Positions 17,825 through 25,652 of a stretch of 40,003 bases of DNA are shown piece by piece. The DNA is taken from the NCBI GenBank assembly GCA_913049685.1, contig CAJWZD010000019.1, positions 1-40,003 on the forward strand, given 5' to 3'. The stretch's first letter is position 1; each line of letters starts with the position of its first letter. The position numbers and the translations under genes were made by a program. The notes under the pieces are model-generated. The model had not been told where the DNA came from, ran no database searches, and worked only from the letters and a program-made list of their open reading frames with translations. The DNA comes from an uncultured Fidelibacterota bacterium (GTDB lineage: Bacteria > Fidelibacterota > Marinisomatia > Marinisomatales > TCS55).

Positions 17825-17840
17825 CAATTGTATACAATTG
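17825..17840. repeat. Perfect 16-base palindrome
   Basis: CAATTGTATACAATTG is its own reverse complement, with no mismatch. It lies 66 bases past the end of the PII gene. Its TTGTATACAA centre recurs as TGTATACA at 17617-17624 and TTGTATACTA at 19576-19585, both also non-coding. A terminator is unlikely as no T-run follows. A dimeric regulator site is possible. Confidence 0.4.
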
Positions 17841-17905
17841 GTTCTAGCGGGTCAGACCAAATTATTACTTTATAGTTATGATTTTAAGAATATGAAAATT
17901 TTAAT

Positions 17906-18250
17906 TTACCCGATAGCCTCTGATCCGGTTTCACCTGATCTAATTCGAATACATTCTTCTATTGGAAGAATAAATATTTTCCCCCTGCCTTTATCACCAT
18001 CTTTTTTTGCTACTGATGTAATAGCATTAACTGCGTCATTTACGAACTCGTCATTTAACGCAATTTCAAGTCGAATTTTGTTTAAAAGCGTTACTTCATG
18101 TGAAAGGCCCCGGTATACTTCCCTAACGGGAATTTCTTTACCCTGCCCTTTAGCGTTTGTTACCGTAAACTTGTATATCTTTCTTTTAATTAGCTCTTCC
18201 TTGATTTCTGGTAATTCTTCAGGTTGAATTATCGCAATAATTAGTTTCAT
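17906..18250 (-). CDS. glnK: PII nitrogen-regulatory protein without the uridylylated tyrosine
   Basis: A 114-residue trimeric signalling protein that binds ATP/ADP and 2-oxoglutarate and gates the ammonium transporter. Family landmarks are present: KLIIAIIQPEEL, VTNAKGQGKE, VYRG, GRGKIFILPIEECIRIRSGE. Aligned without gaps to E. coli GlnB through the T-loop, YRGAEY becomes YRGLSH. The usual modification site Tyr51 is therefore His, and Gln39 is Glu. Uridylylation by GlnD at that site should be impossible. The gene follows amt by 17 bases, the common amtB-glnK pairing (here with amt first). The symbol is by context. Confidence 0.92.
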   Translation of the reverse strand: MKLIIAIIQPEELPEIKEELIKRKIYKFTVTNAKGQGKEIPVREVYRGLSHEVTLLNKIRLEIALNDEFVNDAVNAITSVAKKDGDKGRGKIFILPIEECIRIRSGETGSEAIG

Positions 18251-18267
18251 TTTTTCTCCGATCTAAA

Positions 18268-19515
18268 TTATTCTACGTTAAAAATTTGAAATCCAGAATA
18301 AGCTTCCATGTCATGTTCACCTAAATCTAAACCTATTAATTCTTCCTCTTCACTGACTCGTAATCCTAATAATTTATCTACCATCGTGAATAATAAGAAT
18401 GAAGTAATAAAACAAAATAATCCGTATGAAAGTACTCCTATGAATTGCGTCAGAAAGCTATGTTCTGAGCTAAAGATCCCGACAGCAAGCGTTCCCCAGA
18501 TGCCGCAGGTGAGATGAACTGAAATTGCTCCAACAGGATCATCAATTCGAAGTCTATCAAAAAATAACACCGATGACACAACTAGAAGCCCTGCAATATA
18601 TCCAACAATTATTGCATTCAATGGACTAATTACATCTGCTCCAGCAGTGATCCCAACTAATCCTGCAAGCGACCCATTTAAAACCATTGAAAGATCGGGT
18701 TTTTTTGAAAAAGACCATGATAGTGTCATTGCCCCTAAAACGCCAGATGCTGCAGCTAGAGTAGTAGTTACAAAAACAAAGGATACTGGTCCTGGATCTG
18801 CAGATAAAACAGACCCTCCATTAAACCCGTACCAACCAAACCATAAAAGAAAAACTCCAATTGATGCTAAGGGCATGCTATGACCCATTATTGGAATTAT
18901 ACCTTTCTTGCTATATTTTCCAATTCTTGGGCCCAGAATATATGCACCAGATAGTGCTGCCCAACCTCCAACGCTATGAACAAGAGTTGAACCGGCAAAA
19001 TCATAGAAGCCCATCTGATCTAACCAGCCACCACCCCATTTCCAAGATCCAGCGATTGGGTAAATAAAAGCGACGTATATTAATGAAAATAATAGAAATC
19101 CGCTTAACTTGATACGTTCTGCTACAGCTCCAGACACAATTGTAGCCGCAGTTGCTGCAAACATTGCTTGAAAAATAAAATCAGTAAAATAGGTATACGA
19201 TCCATTCTGGTAATCAATTAACCCAGCAGCTCCATCAGGCTGCGAGATACCCCAACCGCCAAATCCAAAAAAATTGCCAAAAATAAAATCTCCAGGGTAC
19301 ATCAAGTTAAAACCGCACAATGTATAGGTTATAATACCGATCGAGATAATTGAAACATTTTTAAAAAGTATATTTACAGTATTTTTTGCTCGCGTTAGAC
19401 CCACCTCTAGCGAGGCAAAGCCAAGATGCATAATAAATACCAAAATAGTTGATACAAGCATCCAGATATTATTTACAGTGAAAAGGGCTGTATTAGATGG
19501 ATTTAATTCAGACAT
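18268..19515 (-). CDS. amt: Ammonium transporter
   Basis: 415 residues with about eleven helices. Amt/MEP/Rh signatures include the early MHLGFASLEVGLTRAKNT, GSTLVHSVGGWAAL with the first pore histidine, and DDPVGAISVHLTCGIWGT with the second. The C-terminal EEEELIGLDLGEHDMEAYSG is the conserved tail that contacts PII. It imports ammonium under nitrogen limitation, gated by the downstream PII protein. Divergent from asparagine synthetase, with a 119-base gap. No NtrC-type site was recognised there. Confidence 0.96.
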   Translation of the reverse strand: MSELNPSNTALFTVNNIWMLVSTILVFIMHLGFASLEVGLTRAKNTVNILFKNVSIISIGIITYTLCGFNLMYPGDFIFGNFFGFGGWGISQPDGAAGLIDYQNGSYTYFTDFIFQAMFAATAATIVSGAVAERIKLSGFLLFSLIYVAFIYPIAGSWKWGGGWLDQMGFYDFAGSTLVHSVGGWAALSGAYILGPRIGKYSKKGIIPIMGHSMPLASIGVFLLWFGWYGFNGGSVLSADPGPVSFVFVTTTLAAASGVLGAMTLSWSFSKKPDLSMVLNGSLAGLVGITAGADVISPLNAIIVGYIAGLLVVSSVLFFDRLRIDDPVGAISVHLTCGIWGTLAVGIFSSEHSFLTQFIGVLSYGLFCFITSFLLFTMVDKLLGLRVSEEEELIGLDLGEHDMEAYSGFQIFNVE

Positions 19516-19634
19516 AGTAGTAACTCATTTATCTTAAATTTTTTAGGATTTGTTTAATAATTTCTTTATTATTTATTGTATACTAGTGTGAATAAATTAA
19601 ATATTAATGAATAATATGTCAAATAAAAACTAAT
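19516..19634. promoter_or_regulatory. Divergent promoter region between amt and asnB
   Basis: A/T-rich gap of 119 bases between two divergent starts. On the minus strand TTGACA occurs at 19617-19622, with a weak TAATTT 17 bases further, giving a candidate sigma-70 promoter for amt. On the plus strand TATACT at 19579-19584 is a -10-like hexamer for asnB without a good -35. The TTGTATACTA element at 19576-19585 overlaps it and resembles the palindrome near the PII gene, so a shared regulator is conceivable. Confidence 0.35.
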
Positions 19635-21221
19635 ATGTGTGGAATATTTTATTACAAAGGGCCTAATAATTCCACAAAAAATCTAGAGGAATTCTCAAGA
19701 AAAATTAAATACAGAGGACCCGATAATTCAAAATCTGTAATTGTTGATGAAAATATTTTTTTTGATTTTCATAGATTGAGCATCATCGGTAATAGTGAGT
19801 TAGGAAATCAGCCAATGATGATCAATGAAGCTCCCCATCTAACTGTAGTTTGCAATGGCGAAATTTATAATTATAAAGACCTAGCTAATCAATATAATAT
19901 AAATCTCAAAACCGGATCCGATACCGAGATTATTCTTCATCTCTATAATAAAATTGGTATTGAAAATACTGTAAAAGCACTTGATGGTGTTTTTATGTTT
20001 GTACTGTATGATGAAAAAATGAAGACCACATTTTCTGCGCGCGATCCTTATGGCGTGAGACCTGGTTTTTATGGAAGTACTGTTGATGGTGATATATCTA
20101 TAGCGTCTGAAGCAAAAGCTCTAACTGGATTTTGCAACAGCATCATCCCTTTTCCTCCTGGTAATATTTGGGATTCTAATTCTTGCGAGTTTAGCCCTTA
20201 TTATGAAAGAGGTGTCAAAACCCTAGAAAATCAAAATGAGCCCATTATATTAGATAATATCAAAAAGTTGTTGTTCGCATCAGTAGAAAAAAGGATGATG
20301 TCAGAACGAGAAATTGGAGCATTACTGTCTGGTGGTCTCGACTCCAGTCTCATAGCAGCAATCGTTAGCAGTTTCTCAGAAAGAAAACTTAAAACTTTTT
20401 CTATTGGGATGCAGGGTAGTATCGATCTCGAATATGCGCTTACCGTATCTAAATATATTGACACCGATCATCACCAGATCGAAATAACTGAGCATGAATT
20501 TTTAGATGCAATAGAAACTGTAATATATAATATAGAATCATTTGATATAACGACTGTTCGAGCAAGCATTGGGAATTATCTTGTATCAAAATATATTAAG
20601 CAAAATACAGATTGTAAGGTGATTTTCAACGGTGACGGAAGCGATGAGGTATGTGGGGGTTATTTATATATGATGAATGCCCCAAGTGATGAACATTTTC
20701 AGCGTGAAACAGAAGATCTAGTAAATCAAATATATTTATTTGATGTGCTCCGCTCAGATAGAAGTATTAGCTCAAACGGGCTGGAGGCAAGGACCCCATT
20801 TTTAGACAAAAGCTTTGTTCAGTATTATTTGTCCATTCCATCAAAAATGAAAACTTTTGGTGTTGAAAATAAAATTGAAAAGTTTTTACTTAGAAAATCA
20901 TTCGAAGACTTAAATCTTCTGCCAGAAAAAGTTCTTTGGAGAAATAAGTGTGCTTTTTCGGATGGTGTAAGTTCCAAAGAAAATTCATGGCACAAGGTTC
21001 TACAAAATTATATTGATAAAAAAGTGACAGATGTAGAATTTATTAATAACTCAAAAGATTTTTTTCATTGTACTCCAATTTCAAAGGAAAGTTATTTTTA
21101 TAGAAAGATTTTTGAATCAACGTTTAAAAATCACGAAAAATTGATTCCTTTTTTCTGGATGCCAAAATGGAGCGATGTTTCAGACCCCTCAGCCAGGGAA
21201 CTGGATAATTACAAAGAATAG
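19635..21221 (+). CDS. asnB: Asparagine synthetase, glutamine-hydrolysing
   Basis: 528 residues. Cys2 (MCGIFYYKG) is the glutaminase nucleophile, and the N-terminal Ntn domain shows HRLSIIG, CNGEIYNY and SGSDTEII-like LKTGSDTEIILHLY. The synthetase half has the ATP pyrophosphatase loop LLSGGLDSSLIAAI (about 231-242), DGSDEVCGGY and the EARTPFLDKSFVQYY block. It makes asparagine from aspartate, glutamine and ATP. No Arg-rich extension or unusual domain is present, so this is a biosynthetic AsnB. The closeness to amt/glnK fits nitrogen assimilation. The hydrolase gene follows after 38 bases. Confidence 0.95.
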   Translation: MCGIFYYKGPNNSTKNLEEFSRKIKYRGPDNSKSVIVDENIFFDFHRLSIIGNSELGNQPMMINEAPHLTVVCNGEIYNYKDLANQYNINLKTGSDTEIILHLYNKIGIENTVKALDGVFMFVLYDEKMKTTFSARDPYGVRPGFYGSTVDGDISIASEAKALTGFCNSIIPFPPGNIWDSNSCEFSPYYERGVKTLENQNEPIILDNIKKLLFASVEKRMMSEREIGALLSGGLDSSLIAAIVSSFSERKLKTFSIGMQGSIDLEYALTVSKYIDTDHHQIEITEHEFLDAIETVIYNIESFDITTVRASIGNYLVSKYIKQNTDCKVIFNGDGSDEVCGGYLYMMNAPSDEHFQRETEDLVNQIYLFDVLRSDRSISSNGLEARTPFLDKSFVQYYLSIPSKMKTFGVENKIEKFLLRKSFEDLNLLPEKVLWRNKCAFSDGVSSKENSWHKVLQNYIDKKVTDVEFINNSKDFFHCTPISKESYFYRKIFESTFKNHEKLIPFFWMPKWSDVSDPSARELDNYKE

Positions 21222-21259
21222 ATAATATTTTATACATCCTCCACTTTTTTAGCAGCAAT

Positions 21260-22075
21260 ATGATTAATAAGCTTTTTATAAAAATACTTTCACTTATCGC
21301 ACCAACTTTTGTAGTAAATAAGCTTTACAACACTCTTAACAATCCAAGACCAAGAACGCCCACTAAACACAGGACGAATGTTTTTTCATTTGCCAATAAA
21401 GAAATAATCAAATTTAAAGGTATAAATATTCAAAATTACCTTTGGGATGGAAAAGGTCTTGAGGTTATGCTTATTCATGGTTGGGAGGGGAGTGCGCTTA
21501 ACTTTGAAAAAATTATAAATGTTTTAGTCGATAACGGCTTTAAGGTCAGAGCATTTGATGCCCCATCACACGGGTTAAGCGAAGATTCTAAATCTACAAT
21601 GTATGATTTTAGAGAACTGGTTTATTATATGATTAAAAAGTACAGCACTAAAAACATAATCACACATTCTTTTGGTGCAGTGCCTACTACATACCTCGCA
21701 GCAAATAAAAAAATTTTTATAAAGAAAATGGTTTTAATTGCGTGTCCCAATAATTTTTATGATTGGATCATAGATATATCTTCAAAATTTGGTATTGAAA
21801 AAAAAATTGTCGATTTAACTATTGATAAAATTGAAAAAAAATATGAAATGGATATCAATGATATGAGCGTTGCAGAATTTGCAAAAGATTTAAAAAAAGT
21901 TGAAAGTTTGATTATTCATGGAAATATTGACAAGATTATACCAATTGAAAAACCCCTTGAGGTTTATAAAAATTGGGAGGGTAGTAAATTTTTAGAATTA
22001 AAAAACCTAGGTCATTCAAAAATTCTTAGGTCCGATGAGGCAATCAATTCTTTATTAAATTTTCTAAAAAAGTAA
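21260..22075 (+). CDS. Alpha/beta hydrolase
   Basis: 271 residues of the alpha/beta hydrolase fold. The oxyanion segment is LIHGWEGSALNFEK (about 71-84), and the nucleophile elbow is THSFGAVPTT with Ser137. Its first elbow residue is Thr rather than the usual Gly. The Asp is in HGNIDKIIP and the His in NLGHSKIL. The N-terminus is a hydrophobic helix (FIKILSLIAPTFVVNKLY) that may anchor it. Function unknown; it probably shares asnB's transcript. It converges on argH, whose end lies 52 bases away. Confidence 0.75.
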   Translation: MINKLFIKILSLIAPTFVVNKLYNTLNNPRPRTPTKHRTNVFSFANKEIIKFKGINIQNYLWDGKGLEVMLIHGWEGSALNFEKIINVLVDNGFKVRAFDAPSHGLSEDSKSTMYDFRELVYYMIKKYSTKNIITHSFGAVPTTYLAANKKIFIKKMVLIACPNNFYDWIIDISSKFGIEKKIVDLTIDKIEKKYEMDINDMSVAEFAKDLKKVESLIIHGNIDKIIPIEKPLEVYKNWEGSKFLELKNLGHSKILRSDEAINSLLNFLKK

Positions 22076-22127
22076 TTTTTTACTTGTTCCATTTTGTAAG
22101 TGCAGAAAAAAATCATATTTTAAAATT

Positions 22128-23309
22128 CTATTTATTTTTTGCCGCAATTATCTGATATGCTTCTCTAAAGGGAATGCCTTTTTTTACTAATTCGTAGACT
22201 TTTTCTGTTGAAAATAAATCATCGGTCAGTGCTTCTTTACACCTATCAGCATTGACAACTATTTTATTAATAACTAACGAGCTGATATTGAGACATTCTT
22301 TAGCTATTTTAAAGCTCTTAATAACTGGCTCTTTAGAAAGCTGGACGTCTCGATTATAGCCTGACATTAAATTTGATGTTAAGGTTTTTACTTGTGTTTC
22401 AAATCCTGATATGATGTGATAGCTAGCTCTTAAAATTTCTAAAACATCTGGGTTATTCTTTTGCGGCATGATTGAACTACCGGAGCTCAGTTCTTTAGGC
22501 AAAGAAAAATAACTTAACTCTTCCATAGAAAATTGGATCATATCAGCAGCTACACGATTAATTGTTAACAGGATTTGTGACAACATATTTATTAATGCAA
22601 TCTCATATTTTCCTCGACTTAATTGGCAATGAATTGGATTTTCTTGGACCATAAAAAAACCTAAGTCTTCAGATATCATGTTTTTGTCAACACTGATTGG
22701 TAATCCATAGCCTGCTGCGGAACCCATTGGTGATTGATCAATTAATTTAGAAATTAATTCATGAATTTTAAGGTCATCCTTCATACTGTCTCTGTGTCCT
22801 TCAGACCACATTTGAATACTTGAAGGCATTGCTTTTTGCATATGGGTATATCCAGGAAATTTAACGTTTTTATTTTTCTGTCCAAAATTCGTCATAGAAT
22901 CAATCCACTTTTCCATCAAAGACTTTACTATTAATAATTCTTCTTTGTAATAAAGCCTTAAAGCGGTTAGTGCTTGATCATTGCGCGATCGCGCTGTATG
23001 AATTTTTTTACCTGCATCGCCAATTTCATTAACGAGATATTCTTCAATTGCGGTATGACAATCTTCTTGAGATACTTTAATAACGAATTTACCTTTTTTA
23101 TGAAGAGCTATTATTTTGTTTAAGATTTTAGATATCTTAACTAGTTCCTTTTTATTGATGTATCCCATTTTAGCTAACATCTTCGCGTGAGCAATAGAAG
23201 CTTTGCAATCGTACGGTATCAAAATATTATCCAACTGATTATCGTTGCCTACTGTAAAGGATTCTATTTTTTTATCAAATTGGATACCTTTATCCCAGAG
23301 CTTAGCCAT
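22128..23309 (-). CDS. argH: Argininosuccinate lyase, short C-terminus
   Basis: A 393-residue lyase that cleaves argininosuccinate to arginine and fumarate. Seen: [21 protein letters not shown], the catalytic loop [17 protein letters not shown], and [17 protein letters not shown] at the very end. In E. coli-type enzymes about 60 residues follow the FREAH block. Here a stop comes immediately, and the 52 bases before the convergent gene cannot hold the missing part in any frame. The N-terminal [16 protein letters not shown] and [21 protein letters not shown] belong to a variant also common in Bacteroidota. It overlaps argG by eight bases. Confidence 0.9.
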   Translation of the reverse strand: MAKLWDKGIQFDKKIESFTVGNDNQLDNILIPYDCKASIAHAKMLAKMGYINKKELVKISKILNKIIALHKKGKFVIKVSQEDCHTAIEEYLVNEIGDAGKKIHTARSRNDQALTALRLYYKEELLIVKSLMEKWIDSMTNFGQKNKNVKFPGYTHMQKAMPSSIQMWSEGHRDSMKDDLKIHELISKLIDQSPMGSAAGYGLPISVDKNMISEDLGFFMVQENPIHCQLSRGKYEIALINMLSQILLTINRVAADMIQFSMEELSYFSLPKELSSGSSIMPQKNNPDVLEILRASYHIISGFETQVKTLTSNLMSGYNRDVQLSKEPVIKSFKIAKECLNISSLVINKIVVNADRCKEALTDDLFSTEKVYELVKKGIPFREAYQIIAAKNK

Positions 23310-24564
23310 TTTTATTTCCCTTCCTCCATTTGTATGGAGTTTTATTTTTTAAAACAAGGTTGTGCGCTTTTAACCTGATCGAATTAATATTTATAAACCC
23401 TTCTGAATCTTGAGCATTAAAACCTCCCTCTACTTCCATACTAGAAATTTTTTGATCATAAAGTGATGTAGGCGATTTTCTACCGATTGGGATTACATTT
23501 CCCTTTAGCAGCGCCAATCGAACCGTTCCATCTACAGCCTCTTGACTTTTGGCGATTGAAGTGAGTAGAAAATCCATTTCAGGTGAAAACCAGAAACCAT
23601 TATAAATTAATTCAGAAAATTTAGGAATAAGCATATCACGAATATGCATCACTTCTTTATCCATTGCTATTCCTTCTAAATCCCTGTGGGCAGACCACAA
23701 TATGGTAGCTCCAGGTGTTTCATAGATACCTCTTGACTTAATGCCAATGAATCTATTTTCTACCATGTCGACTCGACCGATACCATGCTTGTTCCCAATC
23801 TCATTTAAATAGATAAATAATTCTAATTGATCTTTTATTATCTGTCCATTATCACAATTTTCAACTTGTGTTGGAATCCCATTCTTAAACGATATTTCAA
23901 TTATGCTTTCGTCTTCTAATGCACTGTTTATTGATTGTGTTCTAGAAAACACGGATTCATCTGGCCGGAGTAAGGGATCCTCCAAAATTCCAGCCTCGTG
24001 ACTTATGTGCATTAAATTTTCATCTTCACTGTATGGTTTTTCAGCTGTAGCGGTTACAGGTATTTTCCATTTATTGGCATAACTTAATAAATCATTCCTT
24101 CCTTTAAATTGATTGCAGAACTTCACATCTCTCCATGGAGAAAATATTTTAATATTTGGATTTAATGCATAATAAGCTAGCTCAAATCGCACTTGGTCGT
24201 TTCCTTTTCCAGTTGAACCATGCGAAACAATATTAGCCCCCTCCTCGCGAGCAACTTTAATTTGAGCTTTAGCTAATAAAGGTCTTGAAAGCGAGGTTCC
24301 TAAAAGATACCGGCCTTCATACAAGGCATTTCCTTGTAAAGCTGGAAAAATATAATTTTCAACAAATTCCTTCTTTAGGTCCTCAATATATATTTTAGAA
24401 GCTCCTAGTGATTTAGCCTTTGATTCCGCCAGTTTAAAATCTTCTCTTTGACCTACGTCTCCTATAAAACAAATAACTTCAAATCCTTTATTCACTAACC
24501 ACTTTAATATTACAGAGGTATCAAGTCCTCCACTATATGCAAGAATGATTTTTTCTTTCTTCAT
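23302..24564 (-). CDS. argG: Argininosuccinate synthase
   Basis: 420 residues. The ATP loop is [15 protein letters not shown] (about 9-23). Downstream are [34 protein letters not shown] and [14 protein letters not shown], the family's citrulline/aspartate-binding blocks. It joins citrulline and aspartate, ATP-driven, to argininosuccinate for ArgH next door. The start ATG has AAAGGAT before it; only 26 bases further upstream lies an intrinsic-terminator hairpin within the leader, which suggests attenuation. The gene pair has no other arginine genes in view. Confidence 0.95.
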   Translation of the reverse strand: MKKEKIILAYSGGLDTSVILKWLVNKGFEVICFIGDVGQREDFKLAESKAKSLGASKIYIEDLKKEFVENYIFPALQGNALYEGRYLLGTSLSRPLLAKAQIKVAREEGANIVSHGSTGKGNDQVRFELAYYALNPNIKIFSPWRDVKFCNQFKGRNDLLSYANKWKIPVTATAEKPYSEDENLMHISHEAGILEDPLLRPDESVFSRTQSINSALEDESIIEISFKNGIPTQVENCDNGQIIKDQLELFIYLNEIGNKHGIGRVDMVENRFIGIKSRGIYETPGATILWSAHRDLEGIAMDKEVMHIRDMLIPKFSELIYNGFWFSPEMDFLLTSIAKSQEAVDGTVRLALLKGNVIPIGRKSPTSLYDQKISSMEVEGGFNAQDSEGFININSIRLKAHNLVLKNKTPYKWRKGNKNG

Positions 24565-24590
24565 TACACAATATCCTTTTGTTATAATAA

Positions 24591-24624
24591 AAAAAAACCC
24601 TCCATAAAAATGGAGGGTTTTTTT
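24591..24624 (-). terminator. Strong intrinsic terminator in the argG leader
   Basis: A perfect 15-base-pair stem (24591-24605 with 24610-24624) and a 4-base loop. The stem centre is ACCCTCCAT / ATGGAGGGT, flanked by A and T runs. Read leftwards it ends in a run of T and lies 26 bases before the argG start, with no gene on that strand upstream. It can therefore end only a leader or small RNA. Read rightwards it has no upstream gene to terminate either, since 22128-24564 is all minus-strand. Structure is directly visible; role is inferred. Confidence 0.85.
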
Positions 24625-24672
24625 AATTTTATTAACCGTTAAATAATAAAAATTATCGGACCCCCTCCAAAA
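24610..24672 (-). promoter_or_regulatory. Candidate attenuator: alternative pairing with the terminator arm
   Basis: Read on the minus strand, TTTTGGAGGGGG (24672-24661) repeats the 3' arm of the terminator. Seven bases (TGGAGGG) are perfectly complementary to CCCTCCA of the terminator's 5' arm, about 45 bases later. Formation of this pairing would disrupt the terminator and let transcription reach argG. No leader peptide with arginine codons was found: the only ATG-led frame upstream is five codons and has none. Sensing would then be by protein, metabolite or RNA structure, unknown. Confidence 0.45.
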
Positions 24673-24714
24673 TATTTAGAGTGCGTCGGCTTAATTTTTT
24701 ATTATTTCTTAAAA

Positions 24715-24743
24715 TTGTCACTTAATATAATAATAGTTTTATT
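24715..24743 (+). promoter_or_regulatory. Candidate promoter of the glucosylglycerate operon
   Basis: TTGTCA at 24715-24720 (five of six to consensus) and TTTATT at 24738-24743 are spaced by 17 bases, leaving a leader of about 65 bases before the first gene. A perfect TATAAT at 24726-24731 also occurs but has no -35 partner. This overlaps the expected minus-strand argG promoter, so the two divergent operons may interfere. Confidence 0.35.
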
Positions 24744-24810
24744 CAGTCTAAAACAATCATTTATTAAATTTAATATTGTTATTTCATATTTAAAATGATG
24801 AAACAGAAAA

Positions 24811-25644
24811 ATGGAAGATAAAATATTAATATTTACTGATCTTGATGGCACATTGTTAAGTGAAAACTCATATTCATATTATAAGATTATTGACTTTTAT
24901 AACTATATCTCAAGCCATTGTATCATTATTTTTAATTCAAGTAAAACCTACAGTGAAATAATAGAATTGAAACGTTTAACAAATGACAATTATCCTTTTA
25001 TTGTAGAAAATGGATCAGCATTGTACATACCTGAAAATGTATCATTAAATATTCCTGGTAAAATCACCAAAATAAATAATTTTAATGTAGTGCAGCTTGG
25101 CGTTCCGGTAAATAAGATTATTAATTTTTGCTCCTCCAAAAAACTATCTAAAAAATATGTTTCAAATTGCTATTTTTTATATCAAATGAGTTCAAGCGAA
25201 ATAGTTAGCCTTACTGGCCTCAATATATCAGAAGTTAAAAAAGCTAAAAAAAGAAATTATTCACTCCCATTTATATGGAGAGGTAGCATTGAACTATTAA
25301 ATGAGTTTAAATTGATTTGTCAAAAAAACAATTTTAAAATTTTAAAAGGGGGCAGATTTTTCCATCTTATCGGGGAAACTGATAAAGGCAAAGCTCTTCG
25401 CGCGCTATTAAGTATTTACAAACAGTGCCATAAAAATACAAGATTTACTACTATTGCTTTAGGCGATAGCCAAAATGATAAAGATATGCTTATTGAGGCA
25501 GATTTCGCAGGTATAGTTAAATCGGAAAGTAAATCTTTAATGAATTTTCGAAGAAGTAAAAACGTCTTTATAAGTGAAAAAATATCACCTGAAGGATGGA
25601 AAGAGGTTTTAGTTAAGATGCCGCCCATAAAAAATTTATTATAG
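24811..25644 (+). CDS. HAD phosphatase: glucosyl/mannosyl-3-phosphoglycerate phosphatase
   Basis: A 277-residue HAD-superfamily enzyme. Motif I is FTDLDGTLL (Asp10, Asp12), motif II is FNSSKTYSEI (S/T of the nucleotide-like loop), and motif IV is ALGDSQNDKDML near residue 215. FIVENGSALYIP and the C2-type cap in between match the mannosyl-3-phosphoglycerate phosphatase (MPGP/YedP) family, some members of which dephosphorylate glucosyl-3-phosphoglycerate. The next gene, 8 bases on, makes that substrate, so the expected reaction is glucosyl-3-phosphoglycerate to glucosylglycerate (GpgP role). Sequence alone does not separate glucosyl from mannosyl specificity; context does. Confidence 0.85.
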   Translation: MEDKILIFTDLDGTLLSENSYSYYKIIDFYNYISSHCIIIFNSSKTYSEIIELKRLTNDNYPFIVENGSALYIPENVSLNIPGKITKINNFNVVQLGVPVNKIINFCSSKKLSKKYVSNCYFLYQMSSSEIVSLTGLNISEVKKAKKRNYSLPFIWRGSIELLNEFKLICQKNNFKILKGGRFFHLIGETDKGKALRALLSIYKQCHKNTRFTTIALGDSQNDKDMLIEADFAGIVKSESKSLMNFRRSKNVFISEKISPEGWKEVLVKMPPIKNLL

Positions 25645-25652
25645 GAGCTCGT

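Larger units (their letters stand above)
17534..17905. other. Intergenic region between the iron and PII operons
   Basis: About 370 bases without a supported gene. From the fbpA side it holds the ribosome site (17539-17545), a possible promoter (TTGATC and TATAGC-like hexamers read leftwards around 17563-17591), a Fur-box-like site near 17644-17658, two TGTATAC-centred palindromes (17617-17624 and 17825-17840), and A/T-rich sequence. On the plus strand an open frame from about 17670 reads through a Cys-containing stretch (SDQCEVRSETVDDTFEQCGN) into the antisense of the PII gene. It has no start codon, so I do not call it a gene, but it could be a remnant. Confidence 0.5.

Noticed and set aside
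17727-18227. Plus-strand frame of 166 codons
   Set aside because: Most of it is antisense to the PII gene. Its upstream part has no proper start, so I describe it only as intergenic sequence.
22068-22110. A/T hairpin between the asnB-side hydrolase and argH
   Set aside because: Only short A/T pairs (AAGTAA/TTACTT); too weak to call a terminator.
24640-24800. Leader peptide for arginine attenuation
   Set aside because: The only ATG-led short frame upstream of the hairpin encodes five residues without arginine.
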